26,976 nt of DNA from CAZJWR01 sp964549765 (GCA_964549765.1 CAZJWR010000050.1:1-26976), one strand, 5' to 3'; counted from the first letter of the stretch, positions 14,155-23,480 are shown. Notes: generated by a model not told the origin, from the letters alone. Numbers and translations: made by a program.

Positions 14155-15258
14155 ATGGCCGTACCCCTGATTGATATCAAGCGGCAATACATGCCGATCA
14201 GAAGCGAAATTGATCGGGCTATCAAGGATGTTATCGATCACGCCGGATTCATCCTCGGGCCCGAGGTGAAAAAATTCGAGGCCGAAATCGCTTCGTTCTG
14301 CAATGTCAAGCATGCTATCGGCGTCGCCTCCGGTACGGATGCGCTGCTGCTCGCCCTGTGCGCCTGCGGCGTCGGACCCGGGTCCGAAGTCATCACGTCG
14401 GCCTTTTCATTTTTCGCATCGGCTGGCGTCATCAGCCGATTGGGCGCGAAACCGGTGTTTGTCGATATCGATCCCGATACCTATAACATTGATCCCGATA
14501 AGATCGAGTCGGCGATTACGGATCATACGAAAGTCGTCATGCCGATTCATCTCTTCGGCCAATGCGCCGACATGGATCCGATCGTCGAGATCGCACGAAA
14601 ACATAATCTCCGAGTCGTCGAGGACGCCGCCCAGGCTATCGGGAGCAGATACAGAAACCGTATGGCCGGTTCGCTCGGGGACACCGGATGTTTTTCCTTC
14701 TTCCCGACCAAGAATCTCGGCTGCGCCGGCGACGGCGGCATGATCGTGACCGACGACGACCAACTGGCCGACATGATGCGCATACTGCGGGTCCACGGGG
14801 GACGCACCGATTATTTGCATGAAGTCGTCGGATACAATTCGCGGCTGGATACGATCCAGGCGGCGGTCCTGTCGGTTAAACTGCCGCATTTGTCGGCTTG
14901 GACCGAGGCCCGCCGAGCGAACGCGGCCCGTTATGATGAAGCCTTTGCCGGTCTGCCGATCAAGACCCCGGCGGCAATGGAATGGGCGTATCACATCTAC
15001 AATCAATATACGCTGGCCGTGGACGACCGCGAGCCGTTCATGCAATGGCTGGCCGAAAAGAAAATCGGGCATAAAGTGTACTATCCGGTGCCGTTCCATA
15101 TGCAGCAGTGTTTTGCCGACCTGAAGTATTCCCCCGGCGACATGCCGCACAGCAAGAAAGCGGCGTCATCGGTGGTATCTATTCCTATCTTCGGCGAAAT
15201 GACCGATGGCGAGCAGGCTGAAGTGATCAAAGCGATAACCGGATATTTCAATCGGTAG
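14155..15258 (+). CDS. DegT/DnrJ/EryC1/StrS aminotransferase, WbpE/WlbC-like
   Basis: This 367-residue PLP enzyme moves an amino group from glutamate to a keto sugar nucleotide. The PLP lysine is K186 in SFFPTKNLGC followed by AGDGG. The cofactor-binding aspartate lies in VVEDAAQ (D157), and the phosphate-binding motif is ASGTDALLLAL (59-69). The start LIDIKRQY..., the FILGPEV segment, IHLFGQCADM and the SFFPTKNLGC pattern strongly resemble WbpE, whose catalytic lysine is residue 185. WbpE makes the 3-amino group of the UDP-2,3-diaminoglucuronate pathway. It lies 12 bases after the acetyltransferase and is followed by a WbpI-like epimerase, consistent with that pathway. Sugar specificity is inferred. 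Confidence 0.9.
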   Translation: MAVPLIDIKRQYMPIRSEIDRAIKDVIDHAGFILGPEVKKFEAEIASFCNVKHAIGVASGTDALLLALCACGVGPGSEVITSAFSFFASAGVISRLGAKPVFVDIDPDTYNIDPDKIESAITDHTKVVMPIHLFGQCADMDPIVEIARKHNLRVVEDAAQAIGSRYRNRMAGSLGDTGCFSFFPTKNLGCAGDGGMIVTDDDQLADMMRILRVHGGRTDYLHEVVGYNSRLDTIQAAVLSVKLPHLSAWTEARRANAARYDEAFAGLPIKTPAAMEWAYHIYNQYTLAVDDREPFMQWLAEKKIGHKVYYPVPFHMQQCFADLKYSPGDMPHSKKAASSVVSIPIFGEMTDGEQAEVIKAITGYFNR

Positions 15259-15299
15259 CAAAGCGACGGGGAAAAATCACGCAACATCGGCGATCACAC

Positions 15300-16400
15300 A
15301 TGATCAAAGGAAAACCGATAGTCGCATCGATAGTCGGCGCGCGGCCGCAATTTATCAAATTGGCCCCGGTTGCCGCGCATCTGAAGGCTGTTTCTCGGCA
15401 CCATATTATTCATTCCGGCCAGCATTATGATTATGACATGTCGGACACGTTTTTCGACCAATTGCGGCTTCCATCCCCGGATATCAACCTCAATGTCGGC
15501 TCCGGCGGTCATGGTCGCCAGACGGGGCGCATTCTCGAACGATGTGAGAAAGCTTTGATTTCGCTTCGCCCGCAGATGGTGCTGGTCTACGGCGACACCA
15601 ACACGACCCTGGCCGGCGCCCTGGCGGCGGCCAAGATGGGCATACCCGTGGGCCATGTCGAGGCGGGACTGCGTTCCTTCCGCATGAGCATGCCCGAGGA
15701 AATCAACCGGCGTATGACTGATCATATTTCTTCCCTTCTGTTTTATCCCACACCGACGGCGCGGAAAAACCTTACCACCGAGGGTATCAAAACAGGCCTG
15801 GTTAATTCCGGCGATGTCATGTACGAAATATTGCATATGTGTCTGTCATTGGTGAAGAATCGGAAAAGCCTGTTTGACGAAATCGGAATCGTCCCGGGGA
15901 ATTACATTTTGGTCACGTTGCATCGGGCGGAAAATGTGGATGATCCCAAACGACTCAGTTCGTTCGTGTCGATCCTCCGCAATATCGAAGGTCCGAAAGT
16001 CTTTCCCGCCCATCCTCGCGTGAAAAACGCCATACGCCGATTCAAACTGACCAAAGAGGTCGCGTCCATTCCCGATCTTATCCTGTGCCGTCCCCAGCCG
16101 TATATCGAATCACTGGCTTTGATCTCGTCGGCGCGAACCGTCATGACTGATTCCGGCGGTATGCAAAAAGAAGCCTTTTTCCTCGGCGTCCCCTGCCTGA
16201 CGTTGCGCGAGGAAACGGAATGGGTGGAAACGGTTACTCGCGGCGCCAATACGCTGGTGGGCCTGTCGCATACGAAAATCATGCGGGCGCTCAAAAAGCG
16301 GCCGACCGGTTCCGTCAGGCTGGGGAAATATAAAGTCAGGGGGCAAGCGCCGTCGGCGATTATCGCCGAGGCGGTGGCGAAGTTTCTGGACACCAGATAA
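15300..16400 (+). CDS. UDP-N-acetylglucosamine 2-epimerase family, WecB/WbpI-like
   Basis: This 366-residue enzyme of the non-hydrolysing 2-epimerase family has a GT-B fold. Family landmarks are IVGARPQFIK (11-20), HSGQHYDYDMS (38-48), VYGDTNTTLAGA (96-107), HVEAGLRSF (119-127), MPEEINRRMTD (131-141), TLHRAENVD and the C-terminal DSGGMQKEAFFLG region. WecB converts UDP-GlcNAc to UDP-ManNAc; WbpI acts on UDP-2,3-diacetamidoglucuronate. The RSFRMSMPEEINR stretch and the gene neighbours suggest the WbpI role, but sequence alone does not prove this. The start ATG 15300 has no clear Shine-Dalgarno. The stop overlaps the flippase start by one base (TAATG). Confidence 0.9.
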   Translation: MIKGKPIVASIVGARPQFIKLAPVAAHLKAVSRHHIIHSGQHYDYDMSDTFFDQLRLPSPDINLNVGSGGHGRQTGRILERCEKALISLRPQMVLVYGDTNTTLAGALAAAKMGIPVGHVEAGLRSFRMSMPEEINRRMTDHISSLLFYPTPTARKNLTTEGIKTGLVNSGDVMYEILHMCLSLVKNRKSLFDEIGIVPGNYILVTLHRAENVDDPKRLSSFVSILRNIEGPKVFPAHPRVKNAIRRFKLTKEVASIPDLILCRPQPYIESLALISSARTVMTDSGGMQKEAFFLGVPCLTLREETEWVETVTRGANTLVGLSHTKIMRALKKRPTGSVRLGKYKVRGQAPSAIIAEAVAKFLDTR

Positions 16401-17965
16401 TGGGCGCTCGGCGGCAATCCATAGAACAAACGACCATCGGCATCGTCCTGCTGGTGCTGATATCAAAAGCGGTCGGGTTCGGGCGGGAGATGATCGTCGC
16501 CTACGAATTCGGCACCGGCATCGAATACGACACCTACCTGATCGGCGTCTCGATCCCCCTGGCGCTGTACACCCTGGCTGGGTATGCCTTTTCCAATCTA
16601 TTTATTCCCCGCTACGGGCACGCCGTCTCCGGCGAAGACCGCCGATTCGGTCTGCGGATATTCTGGACGGACGTCAATCTTTCGCTATTAATTGCAGTCG
16701 CCGTCACTTTCGGCATTATCGTTTTTGCGCCCGACATCATCCGCCTTATTGCTCCGGGTCTGGATGAGGCGCATATTCCCAAGGCGGTTTTCATCGCCAG
16801 AGTTTCATCGGTGATTGTCGCGCTGGGGATACTCGAAGCCCTCTTCCGTTCGATTCTCAACGCCGAGAAAAAATTCCTGATTCCGGCCGCCGGGCCGATC
16901 CTCGCCAATATTGTGCTCATCGGCGTAATCATCGGATTTGCCGGGCGCATCTCGACCCGGGCCATCCTGTACGGTGTCGTGGCCGGGTATACGGCGCATG
17001 CGATATTGGTCTTTGTGCCATTCAGCCGCACGGGGATATTTCGATATTTCCATGCCCGCCTTTTTCATCGAAGAACCGGGACGTTTCTCGCCATTGCCGC
17101 GATTATCCTCATAATCGAGGCCGCCTCGCAGGTGTATGCCGTCGTCGACCGATACTTTGCCTCCGAGATGGCCGCCGGCGTCGTCTCGGCGCTGGGGTAT
17201 GCCTATATGCTGAGCGCGCTGCCGACAGCGATTTTCGCCTATGCTCTTTCGACCGTTTTATTTCCGTATATGACCGATGCTTCGGCCGGCGCCGACACCG
17301 CCCGCAGTGCGCATCTCATCACCCGGGGCGTCTGCGTAGGGCTTCTCCTGGCGCTGCCGGCGATGATGATATATTGGGTATTCTCCCGGGAATTGGTTTT
17401 GCTGCTCCTCCGGCGCGGGGCGTTCGATATGCGCTCGGTGGCGTTCACCTCCGATTTGCTCCGGTATTTTGCGCTAGGGATGGCCGGGCAGTTCCTGATC
17501 TGGGTCTTATCGCGAGCGTACTATGCCGGGCAGAAATACGGCCTGCTGATTTTTCAAGTTGTGATAGTGATTGCCGCCAAAATCGTCTTTTCGATAATCG
17601 GCGTCGACGCCTTCGGTTATATCGGGCTCGCCATCGCGAGCAGCATCAGTTATATCGTCGGAGCGGTGGTTTTGCTGGCATTCACCGGGCGCTTTCTGGT
17701 GAAGGTTGACGGCCGGGCGATTTTGGCGTATGTTATCAGGGTTTTGATTGCGACCGCCGCCGGATTGGCGGCCGGCTCGGCGCTTAACGCCTGGTTGGTG
17801 GCGGGGACGACGCAATTTGGTTCCCTGCTGATACGGGCGCCAATAGCCATTGGCATATCGCTGTCGGTTTTCATCGTGACAGCGTATGTGGTCAACATTC
17901 CGGACGTGCGGAATCTGACGGCGAAAGTAATGTGGAGAAATAGAGACCGTGGCGACCAGAATTAG
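16400..17965 (+). CDS. MurJ/MviN-type lipid-linked oligosaccharide flippase (likely Wzx role)
   Basis: This 521-residue polytopic membrane protein has about 14 predicted spans and belongs to the MOP superfamily. Typical MviN/MurJ features are the N-terminal ISKAVGFGREMIVAYEFG segment, YAFSNLFIPRY in the second span, and charged residues such as the RSILNAEKKF and VDRYFASEM segments facing the central cavity. MurJ itself flips lipid II. Inside a polysaccharide operon between sugar-nucleotide and polymerase genes, the more likely role is moving the undecaprenyl-linked repeat unit to the periplasmic face, as Wzx does. It overlaps the epimerase by one base and the next gene by 17 bases. Confidence 0.87.
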   Translation: MGARRQSIEQTTIGIVLLVLISKAVGFGREMIVAYEFGTGIEYDTYLIGVSIPLALYTLAGYAFSNLFIPRYGHAVSGEDRRFGLRIFWTDVNLSLLIAVAVTFGIIVFAPDIIRLIAPGLDEAHIPKAVFIARVSSVIVALGILEALFRSILNAEKKFLIPAAGPILANIVLIGVIIGFAGRISTRAILYGVVAGYTAHAILVFVPFSRTGIFRYFHARLFHRRTGTFLAIAAIILIIEAASQVYAVVDRYFASEMAAGVVSALGYAYMLSALPTAIFAYALSTVLFPYMTDASAGADTARSAHLITRGVCVGLLLALPAMMIYWVFSRELVLLLLRRGAFDMRSVAFTSDLLRYFALGMAGQFLIWVLSRAYYAGQKYGLLIFQVVIVIAAKIVFSIIGVDAFGYIGLAIASSISYIVGAVVLLAFTGRFLVKVDGRAILAYVIRVLIATAAGLAAGSALNAWLVAGTTQFGSLLIRAPIAIGISLSVFIVTAYVVNIPDVRNLTAKVMWRNRDRGDQN

Positions 17966-19352
17966 TCATGTCCCTTTTTTCGGGCGGATGCTCATCCCCG
18001 ACTGGGCGCTGTTTGCCACGGCCCTCCTTTACGCCGTGCCGGTTGCTTTTTTGCTCAATTGGGATTTCAAGGTAGGCGTCGCGGCTGCGCTCGTGCCGGT
18101 CATGATCTTCCTGGTTTCCCACGGTCCGGCCGCGATCTATCTGCTGATTGTGGCCACATTTGCATTTTTCCCTGCGCATGGCTGGGCCGCCCTGCTGCCG
18201 GCGGATATGGCGGCGCTGGTTCTCATCGCCGCGTGGGTTGTCGATTTGCTGAGTCGAGGGCGCGTCCCCGGCCGCAATCCCTTGGCCCGGCCGTTTTTCG
18301 CCTACGTCGCCGTCGTTTTGCTGTCCGTGGTTGTTTCCGGTTTTACCGGACTGTCCGTCAAGTTCTTTCTTCGCCAGGTTGTCCTGATCGGCACCTTTCT
18401 CAGTGTTTACCATTTTGGACGCAGGATGAATCCTCGCACGGTACTCATCCTTTTCGTTCTCGCCGCCAATCTCAATTCATTGTATTCAGTTCTCTTGTTT
18501 CTTGCGGCCGGGGGCGGCATACGGTCGTTCGGATTTGCGGGGAGAGGCTTCGGTGACCACGCCATGATGGCGTTTTTAATCGCGGTCATTTTCTATATCT
18601 GGAGCCGCGATCTCCGAATGCGCATATTCTGGGGATTCAGTTGCCTGCTTTTGCTGGCGGCGATGGCCGCGACACAGACACGGGCGTCGATGATTTCGGC
18701 CGGCTGGGGTTTGATGATTGTCGTTGTCGGCGCATGGTGGTCGGGCCGGTCGTTGCGAATCGTCCTGCCCCGGCGGAATCTTATCATCGCGGCGGTGCTG
18801 CTGATTCTTATTGTGCCGGCGTTGATGCTTTATACGCCGGTCTTCGAGGGCGTGATGCACCGCTTTGAACGAATCGGCCTGCATGCATCGGGGACGATAT
18901 TGCTTCGCGTCACCCTATGGACGGCGGCATTGAAAGCCTTTTGGGGCAATCCCATCCTCGGCATCGGCGCGGGCAATTTCCCCATGGTCAGCCATTGGGT
19001 TCCCGATGTCAAATTCGATCCCATCTTCTATATGGTGACCGGGCTGTCCACACACGCCGTCGTCATGTCGGCGCTGGCGGAGACCGGCATAGCCGGCTTG
19101 TTGGCGCTTGGGTTCTTCCTGCTCAGCGCCGTTCGGATGACTTACCGTAAATTCGTGGCCGTCCAGGACGCCGAAAGCCGCGCCGTATGCCAGTGCTTCT
19201 TTGTCATCGCCCTTATCGTGCTGGGTACGTCCCTCTATGCCGGGTCGTGGTTCTGGGGCAATAACAGCTATCATATGGCCGTCTTCTTCGGATTGGCGGC
19301 CACGTATCGGCACCGGGAATCGACGGTGATTTCCGAAGGAGCGCCGTTGTGA
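17949..19352 (+). CDS. O-antigen polymerase/ligase family membrane protein (Wzy/WaaL type)
   Basis: This 467-residue protein has about twelve hydrophobic segments. A larger hydrophilic loop lies around residues 285-370 (VFEGVMHRFERIGLHASGTILLRVTLWTAALKAFW...NPILGIGAGNFP). The pattern R-x-x-x-W-x-x-A-x-x-x-x-x-x-NP-x-x-G-x-G-x-G-N-F-P is the hallmark of the Wzy_C domain shared by O-antigen ligases and many exopolysaccharide polymerases. With flippase, co-polymerase and export genes in the same operon, polymerisation of the repeat unit in the periplasm is the likely job. The start is GTG at 17949, with GGAG ten bases ahead and the first 17 bases inside the flippase gene. The last four bases overlap the next GTG. 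Confidence 0.87.
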   Translation: MATRISHVPFFGRMLIPDWALFATALLYAVPVAFLLNWDFKVGVAAALVPVMIFLVSHGPAAIYLLIVATFAFFPAHGWAALLPADMAALVLIAAWVVDLLSRGRVPGRNPLARPFFAYVAVVLLSVVVSGFTGLSVKFFLRQVVLIGTFLSVYHFGRRMNPRTVLILFVLAANLNSLYSVLLFLAAGGGIRSFGFAGRGFGDHAMMAFLIAVIFYIWSRDLRMRIFWGFSCLLLLAAMAATQTRASMISAGWGLMIVVVGAWWSGRSLRIVLPRRNLIIAAVLLILIVPALMLYTPVFEGVMHRFERIGLHASGTILLRVTLWTAALKAFWGNPILGIGAGNFPMVSHWVPDVKFDPIFYMVTGLSTHAVVMSALAETGIAGLLALGFFLLSAVRMTYRKFVAVQDAESRAVCQCFFVIALIVLGTSLYAGSWFWGNNSYHMAVFFGLAATYRHRESTVISEGAPL

Positions 19353-20413
19353 AGATCGCCATGCTGGCGCCGGCGGGTTCTCTTCATACCAGGCACTGGA
19401 GTCGGGGGCTGATGTCGCGGGGACACGAAATCGTGCTTGTCAGCAACAGTGCCCTACCGCAATGCCCGCCGGATATCCCCACCCGGTATCTTCCGGGCCA
19501 GAGTCCGCTGGCGTACATACGAAATATCCCGGCAATGCGCCGCGTCATCAGCGAATTCGGGCCTGAGATCGTGCACGCCCACTATGCGACCGGCTACGGT
19601 TTGTGGGGAAGCTCACAGCATATCGCTCCCCTCGTCGTCTCGGTATGGGGAACGGACGTCGCCGATGCCCTGAAAAAGCGGTCGAGCGTGGGATTGATCG
19701 TCAGGCGATCTCTCCGGGGGGCACGATTCATCACCGCCACCAGCCAATTTTTGATGGATCAGACCATTACTTTTGAACCGGAAGCAGCCGGCAAGACCGA
19801 AGTTGTCCCCTTTGGTGTGCCGATTCCCGCCGACCAAGCCGAAGATACTGTGAAAGCCGAAGATGCCCCGATCACGGTCGTTTTTGCCAAACTGTACCTT
19901 CCCAATTATGCGCCGGATGTTGTCATCAGGGCATTCGCCAGGGCTCAAAAAGAAATTCCCCGACTGCGCCTGGCCATGCTGGGCGGCGGGGAAATGCATC
20001 ACGAATTGCAAATATTGGCGGATACTTTGAATGTCACGGCGGCAGTGACAATACACGGCTGGAAGGAACCGGAAGAAGCCCAACGGATCATCCGGCTGGG
20101 CGACATATTTGTGATGCCGTCATATTTGGAATCGTTTGGTGTGGCCGCGGTCGAGGCGGCGTCTTACGGCCTGCCGGTCATCGCCTCTAATGTCGGCGGT
20201 GTGCCGGAAATCGTTCGCGACGGCGATACCGGCATTTTAATTCCGCCGGGCGACGAGGCCCGTCTGGCACAAGCGATCCGTCGTCTGGCGACGGATGAAA
20301 AGCTGCGATATTCGATGGGGGATGCCGGCCGACGCCTGGTGGCCGAAAAATATGATTTCGAGAAATGCCTGGACAAAATGGAGGCGATTTACCGGAAGGT
20401 GCTGACAGGTTAA
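19349..20413 (+). CDS. Glycosyltransferase family 4
   Basis: This 354-residue GT-B fold retaining glycosyltransferase probably acts at the cytoplasmic membrane face. The N-terminal half begins KIAMLAPAGSLHTRHWSRGL and includes IVHAHYATGYGLWG, typical of acceptor-binding domains. The C-terminal half carries the donor site: PSYLESFGVAAVEAASYGLPVIASNVGGVPEIV, with the E-x7-E motif ESFGVAAVE, followed by GDTGILIPPGD. It should add one sugar to the lipid-linked repeat unit; the donor cannot be read. The start is GTG in the GTGA overlap with the polymerase gene. The stop overlaps the next ATG (TAATG). Confidence 0.9.
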   Translation: MKIAMLAPAGSLHTRHWSRGLMSRGHEIVLVSNSALPQCPPDIPTRYLPGQSPLAYIRNIPAMRRVISEFGPEIVHAHYATGYGLWGSSQHIAPLVVSVWGTDVADALKKRSSVGLIVRRSLRGARFITATSQFLMDQTITFEPEAAGKTEVVPFGVPIPADQAEDTVKAEDAPITVVFAKLYLPNYAPDVVIRAFARAQKEIPRLRLAMLGGGEMHHELQILADTLNVTAAVTIHGWKEPEEAQRIIRLGDIFVMPSYLESFGVAAVEAASYGLPVIASNVGGVPEIVRDGDTGILIPPGDEARLAQAIRRLATDEKLRYSMGDAGRRLVAEKYDFEKCLDKMEAIYRKVLTG

Positions 20414-21642
20414 TGCGGATACGATTCGTGACACTCTATTTCCCGCCCGAAGTGGGCGCGGCGCAGCGGCGTATTTCCGAATTGGCCCGGCGGCTGGCCG
20501 GACGCGGTCATGACATTACCGTGTTGACCGGTTTCCCCAACTATCCCTCCGGCGTAAAGCCGCAAGGGTACCGGGGAAAACTGCTCATGAAGGAAGCGCG
20601 GGATGGGTATACCGTTATTCGTGTGCCGCATTACATCGCGCCCAACCGGGGATTCTTGAGGCGGATTATGATTCATATCTCGTTTGCCGTCTCCGCCTCC
20701 CTGTATTCGCTCTTTCTGAAAAGAGACGATATCGCCTATGTCGAATCGCCGCCGTTGTTCGACGGATTCATTGCCCTGACCATGAAATGGATCCGCCGCA
20801 TTCCGTATTGCTTCAACATCGCCGATCTCTGGCCGCAGACGGCGATTGAGCTCGGCGCGTTGCGAAACAAGCGTATTATCGCCGCGGCGCAGTTTCTCGA
20901 AAAGCTGTTTTACAATCAAGCAGCCCGCGTATTGGCCGTGACGGCCGGGATTCAGAATTTTATCGTCGACATAGGCTTTGAGAAAGACAAGGTACCGCTT
21001 ATAACCAACGGCGTCGATCACACTGCATTCACCGATACGATTGAACCGGACGCGGAAATTGCCGGATACCGGCGCGATGGTCGACTGCTCGTCATATATG
21101 CCGGGACGCACGGGATGGCTCATGCGCTGAGCACAATTCTGCAGGCCGCAAAGCGCCTGCGTGACGAACGAATACAATTCATGCTCATCGGGGACGGTCC
21201 GGAAAAGAAACCGTTGATGGCGTGGGCGAACGATCATCGTCTTGACAACGTGACTTTTCTCAATCCGCTGGAACCGGAACGCATGCCGGCAGTGTTGCGC
21301 GCCGCCGATATCGCCGTCATTCCCTTGCGGGATTTGCCTCTGTTCGATTCGGCTATGCCGTCCAAATGTTTTGAAGCCATGGCAGCCGGCACACCGGTGA
21401 TGCTTTCGGTTCGGGGAGAGATGGCGCGGCATATTCAACAGGCCCGATGCGGCTTGACGGCGGAACCGGAAAATGTCGACCAAATAGTCGCCGCGTTTCG
21501 ACAATTTCTCGAGATGGGCGACGAGGAACGGCGCGACATGGGTCGTCGCGGCCGGGAATATGTCGTGGAACATTTCTCGCGGGAAATAATCGTCAACGCC
21601 CTCGAAGCGCATATGCGCCGGGTTGTCGATCATGAAATCTGA
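20413..21642 (+). CDS. Glycosyltransferase family 4, WbuB-like
   Basis: The product is 409 residues from ATG 20413, in a TAATG overlap with the preceding gene; a longer frame from 20365 lies inside that gene and is rejected. The N terminus RIRFVTLYFPPEVGAAQRRISELARRLAGRGH, then TGFPNYPSG, and the FNIADLWPQTAIELG segment are characteristic of WbuB-type GT4 enzymes, which often transfer deoxyaminosugars such as N-acetylfucosamine. The donor-site region near the C terminus reads FDSAMPSKCFEAMAAGTPVML. It should add the next residue of the repeat unit. The stop overlaps the methyltransferase gene by 11 bases. Confidence 0.9.
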   Translation: MRIRFVTLYFPPEVGAAQRRISELARRLAGRGHDITVLTGFPNYPSGVKPQGYRGKLLMKEARDGYTVIRVPHYIAPNRGFLRRIMIHISFAVSASLYSLFLKRDDIAYVESPPLFDGFIALTMKWIRRIPYCFNIADLWPQTAIELGALRNKRIIAAAQFLEKLFYNQAARVLAVTAGIQNFIVDIGFEKDKVPLITNGVDHTAFTDTIEPDAEIAGYRRDGRLLVIYAGTHGMAHALSTILQAAKRLRDERIQFMLIGDGPEKKPLMAWANDHRLDNVTFLNPLEPERMPAVLRAADIAVIPLRDLPLFDSAMPSKCFEAMAAGTPVMLSVRGEMARHIQQARCGLTAEPENVDQIVAAFRQFLEMGDEERRDMGRRGREYVVEHFSREIIVNALEAHMRRVVDHEI

Positions 21643-22318
21643 GCGCGATACATTCGATGACATCTACAAAAACCGGCAGCGCCTCGGCGACCGCTATCGG
21701 CTCGATAATCCCGGCAACCGGTTCAATCTGGAACGGTTGCGCATGGTAATAGGGGCTTTCCTGAGCAAAGTGGACGCCGACCCGGGCCGGATCAAGGTGC
21801 TGGATCTGGGTTGCGGCGGGATGTTTTGGGCCGATGAATTAATCCGCCTCGGCATCACGCGTGATAAGTGCTTTGGCGCCGACATATTGCACTGGCGGAT
21901 GCGGGAGGGACACGAACAGGGGCGCGACATTCAGGCGATAAACGCCTCGGCGGCGGCTCTGCCGATTCGTTCCGGCACTTTCGATCTGATCTGTCAATTT
22001 ACGCTTATGACTTCAGTGCCGGATGCCGAATTGCGCGCCCGCATCATCGATGAAATGCAGAGCATCCTCAAACCGGGCGGCTATTTTCTCTGGTATGATT
22101 TCCGCTATAACAATCCCGCCAATCGGCATACGCGGGCTATCGGGCGGGCCGATCTCCGGCGGCTTTTTCCCGGCTGGAATATCGACCTGCGGTCCGTCAC
22201 CCTCGTTCCCCAGCTGGCGCGAAAAACGCCGGAGTTTTTGATTCCCTTGTTGAAGTTTCTTTATCGGTTCCCTATGTTGCGGACGCATTATGTGGCCTTG
22301 ATCGGACCGAAAGGATGA
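21632..22318 (+). CDS. Class I SAM-dependent methyltransferase
   Basis: The product is 228 residues from ATG 21632; the frame also has a TTG at 21623, but ATG is the better start. The SAM-binding motif I is KVLDLGCGG at about 55-63. A later FDLICQFTLMTSV segment fits the post-III acidic/hydrophobic strand, and KPGGYFLWYDFRY resembles the KPGG motif of the methyltransferase-11/UbiE group. Inside this operon it may methylate a sugar of the repeat unit or cap the chain; the target is unknown. It starts within the preceding glycosyltransferase gene and ends one base before the next gene, so it is firmly part of the operon. Confidence 0.85.
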   Translation: MKSERDTFDDIYKNRQRLGDRYRLDNPGNRFNLERLRMVIGAFLSKVDADPGRIKVLDLGCGGMFWADELIRLGITRDKCFGADILHWRMREGHEQGRDIQAINASAAALPIRSGTFDLICQFTLMTSVPDAELRARIIDEMQSILKPGGYFLWYDFRYNNPANRHTRAIGRADLRRLFPGWNIDLRSVTLVPQLARKTPEFLIPLLKFLYRFPMLRTHYVALIGPKG

Positions 22319-22319
22319 T

Positions 22320-23480
22320 ATGAAAATAACGCAGGTCCCGTTCTACCGGCAATCGTTCGGCCGGGAGGAGATACGCGAGATTACCGATACCGTCAGGAGC
22401 GGCTGGGTGACGACCGGCAAGAAAGCGCGTCTGCTGGAACAGAATATCGCGGGATATTTGAATGCCAAACATACGGTGGCCGTCAATTCCTGCACCGCCG
22501 CCATGCATCTGCTGCTGCACGCCGCTGGAATCGGCCCCGGCGACGAAATCATCACCACCCCGTACACATTCGTCGCGACCACGGAAGCGATTTTGTACAC
22601 CGGCGCGACGCCTGTCTATTGCGATATCGACTACCGGACGTTGAATATCGACGCCGAAACGGCGGCGAACAAAATTACCAAAAGGACCCGGGCGCTTTTG
22701 CCCGTCCACATCGCGGGGCTTCCGGTGCACATGGACGGTTTTCTGCGGCTGGCGCGGGAGAATAAGATTAAGCTGTTCGACGACGCCGCTCATGCGCTGG
22801 GGGCCGAATACAAGCGTAATAAGATCGGTAGTATCGGCGACGGCTCCGCGTTTAGTTTCTATGCCACCAAGAACCTGACCACCGGCGAAGGCGGCATGGT
22901 TGCCACCCGGCACAAACGTCTGGCGGAAAATATCAAGCTGCTCTCGCTGCACGCCATGAGCAAGAGCGCCTGGGGCAGATACAGCAAGGGCGGCCAATGG
23001 CGCTATGATGTTCTCGATCTGGGATACAAATATAACATGTCCGATCTGGCGGCGTCGCTGGGGCTGGCGCAATTCGGCAAATTCGAGAAACTGCAGGCCT
23101 TGCGTCATCGTGCCGCGGCGCGATATATGAAGAATCTGTCGAATGTGAAGGAAATCATGTTGCCTGCCGTCGAGGACTGCTCGACTCACGCCTGGCATCT
23201 GTTCATAATCCGTCTCAGGCTGGATCGTCTCAATATCGATCGCGACCGGTTTATCCACGAACTCAATCGGCATAATATTGGGACATCGGTGCATTTTATC
23301 CCCCTGTTCCTGCAAAGCCATTATCGGCGGCACCTGAGACTGGATAAGCGGGATTTCCCAAACGCTTATCGCGCCTATCGCGAAGTTATCACGCTGCCGT
23401 TTTTCCCCGACCTGAAACGGCAGGAAATCGATTACGTCTGCGGCGTGATCCGAAAAATCTGCGCCGCGCATGCCCGATGA
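22320..23480 (+). CDS. DegT/DnrJ/EryC1/StrS aminotransferase (second, PseC/PglE/ArnB-like)
   Basis: This 386-residue PLP-dependent sugar aminotransferase differs clearly from the WbpE-like one. The PLP lysine is K184 in SFYATKNLTTGEGG. The cofactor aspartate lies in KLFDDAAHALGA (D155), and VNSCTAAMHLLLHAAG (55-70) is the phosphate-binding region. The N terminus PFYRQSFGREEI and the GWVTTGKK segment fit the group that includes UDP-4-keto-sugar aminotransferases such as PseC, PglE and ArnB. It would make a 4-amino sugar, perhaps the first sugar handed to the phosphoglycosyl transferase encoded next. The two genes overlap by four bases (ATGA). Confidence 0.9.
   Translation: MKITQVPFYRQSFGREEIREITDTVRSGWVTTGKKARLLEQNIAGYLNAKHTVAVNSCTAAMHLLLHAAGIGPGDEIITTPYTFVATTEAILYTGATPVYCDIDYRTLNIDAETAANKITKRTRALLPVHIAGLPVHMDGFLRLARENKIKLFDDAAHALGAEYKRNKIGSIGDGSAFSFYATKNLTTGEGGMVATRHKRLAENIKLLSLHAMSKSAWGRYSKGGQWRYDVLDLGYKYNMSDLAASLGLAQFGKFEKLQALRHRAAARYMKNLSNVKEIMLPAVEDCSTHAWHLFIIRLRLDRLNIDRDRFIHELNRHNIGTSVHFIPLFLQSHYRRHLRLDKRDFPNAYRAYREVITLPFFPDLKRQEIDYVCGVIRKICAAHAR

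Noticed and set aside
20410..21663. 417-codon minus-strand frame
   Set aside because: Exact shadow of the WbuB-like glycosyltransferase gene; no family features.
22272..23471. 399-codon minus-strand frame
   Set aside because: Shadow of the second aminotransferase gene, which has its PLP lysine and neighbours in order.
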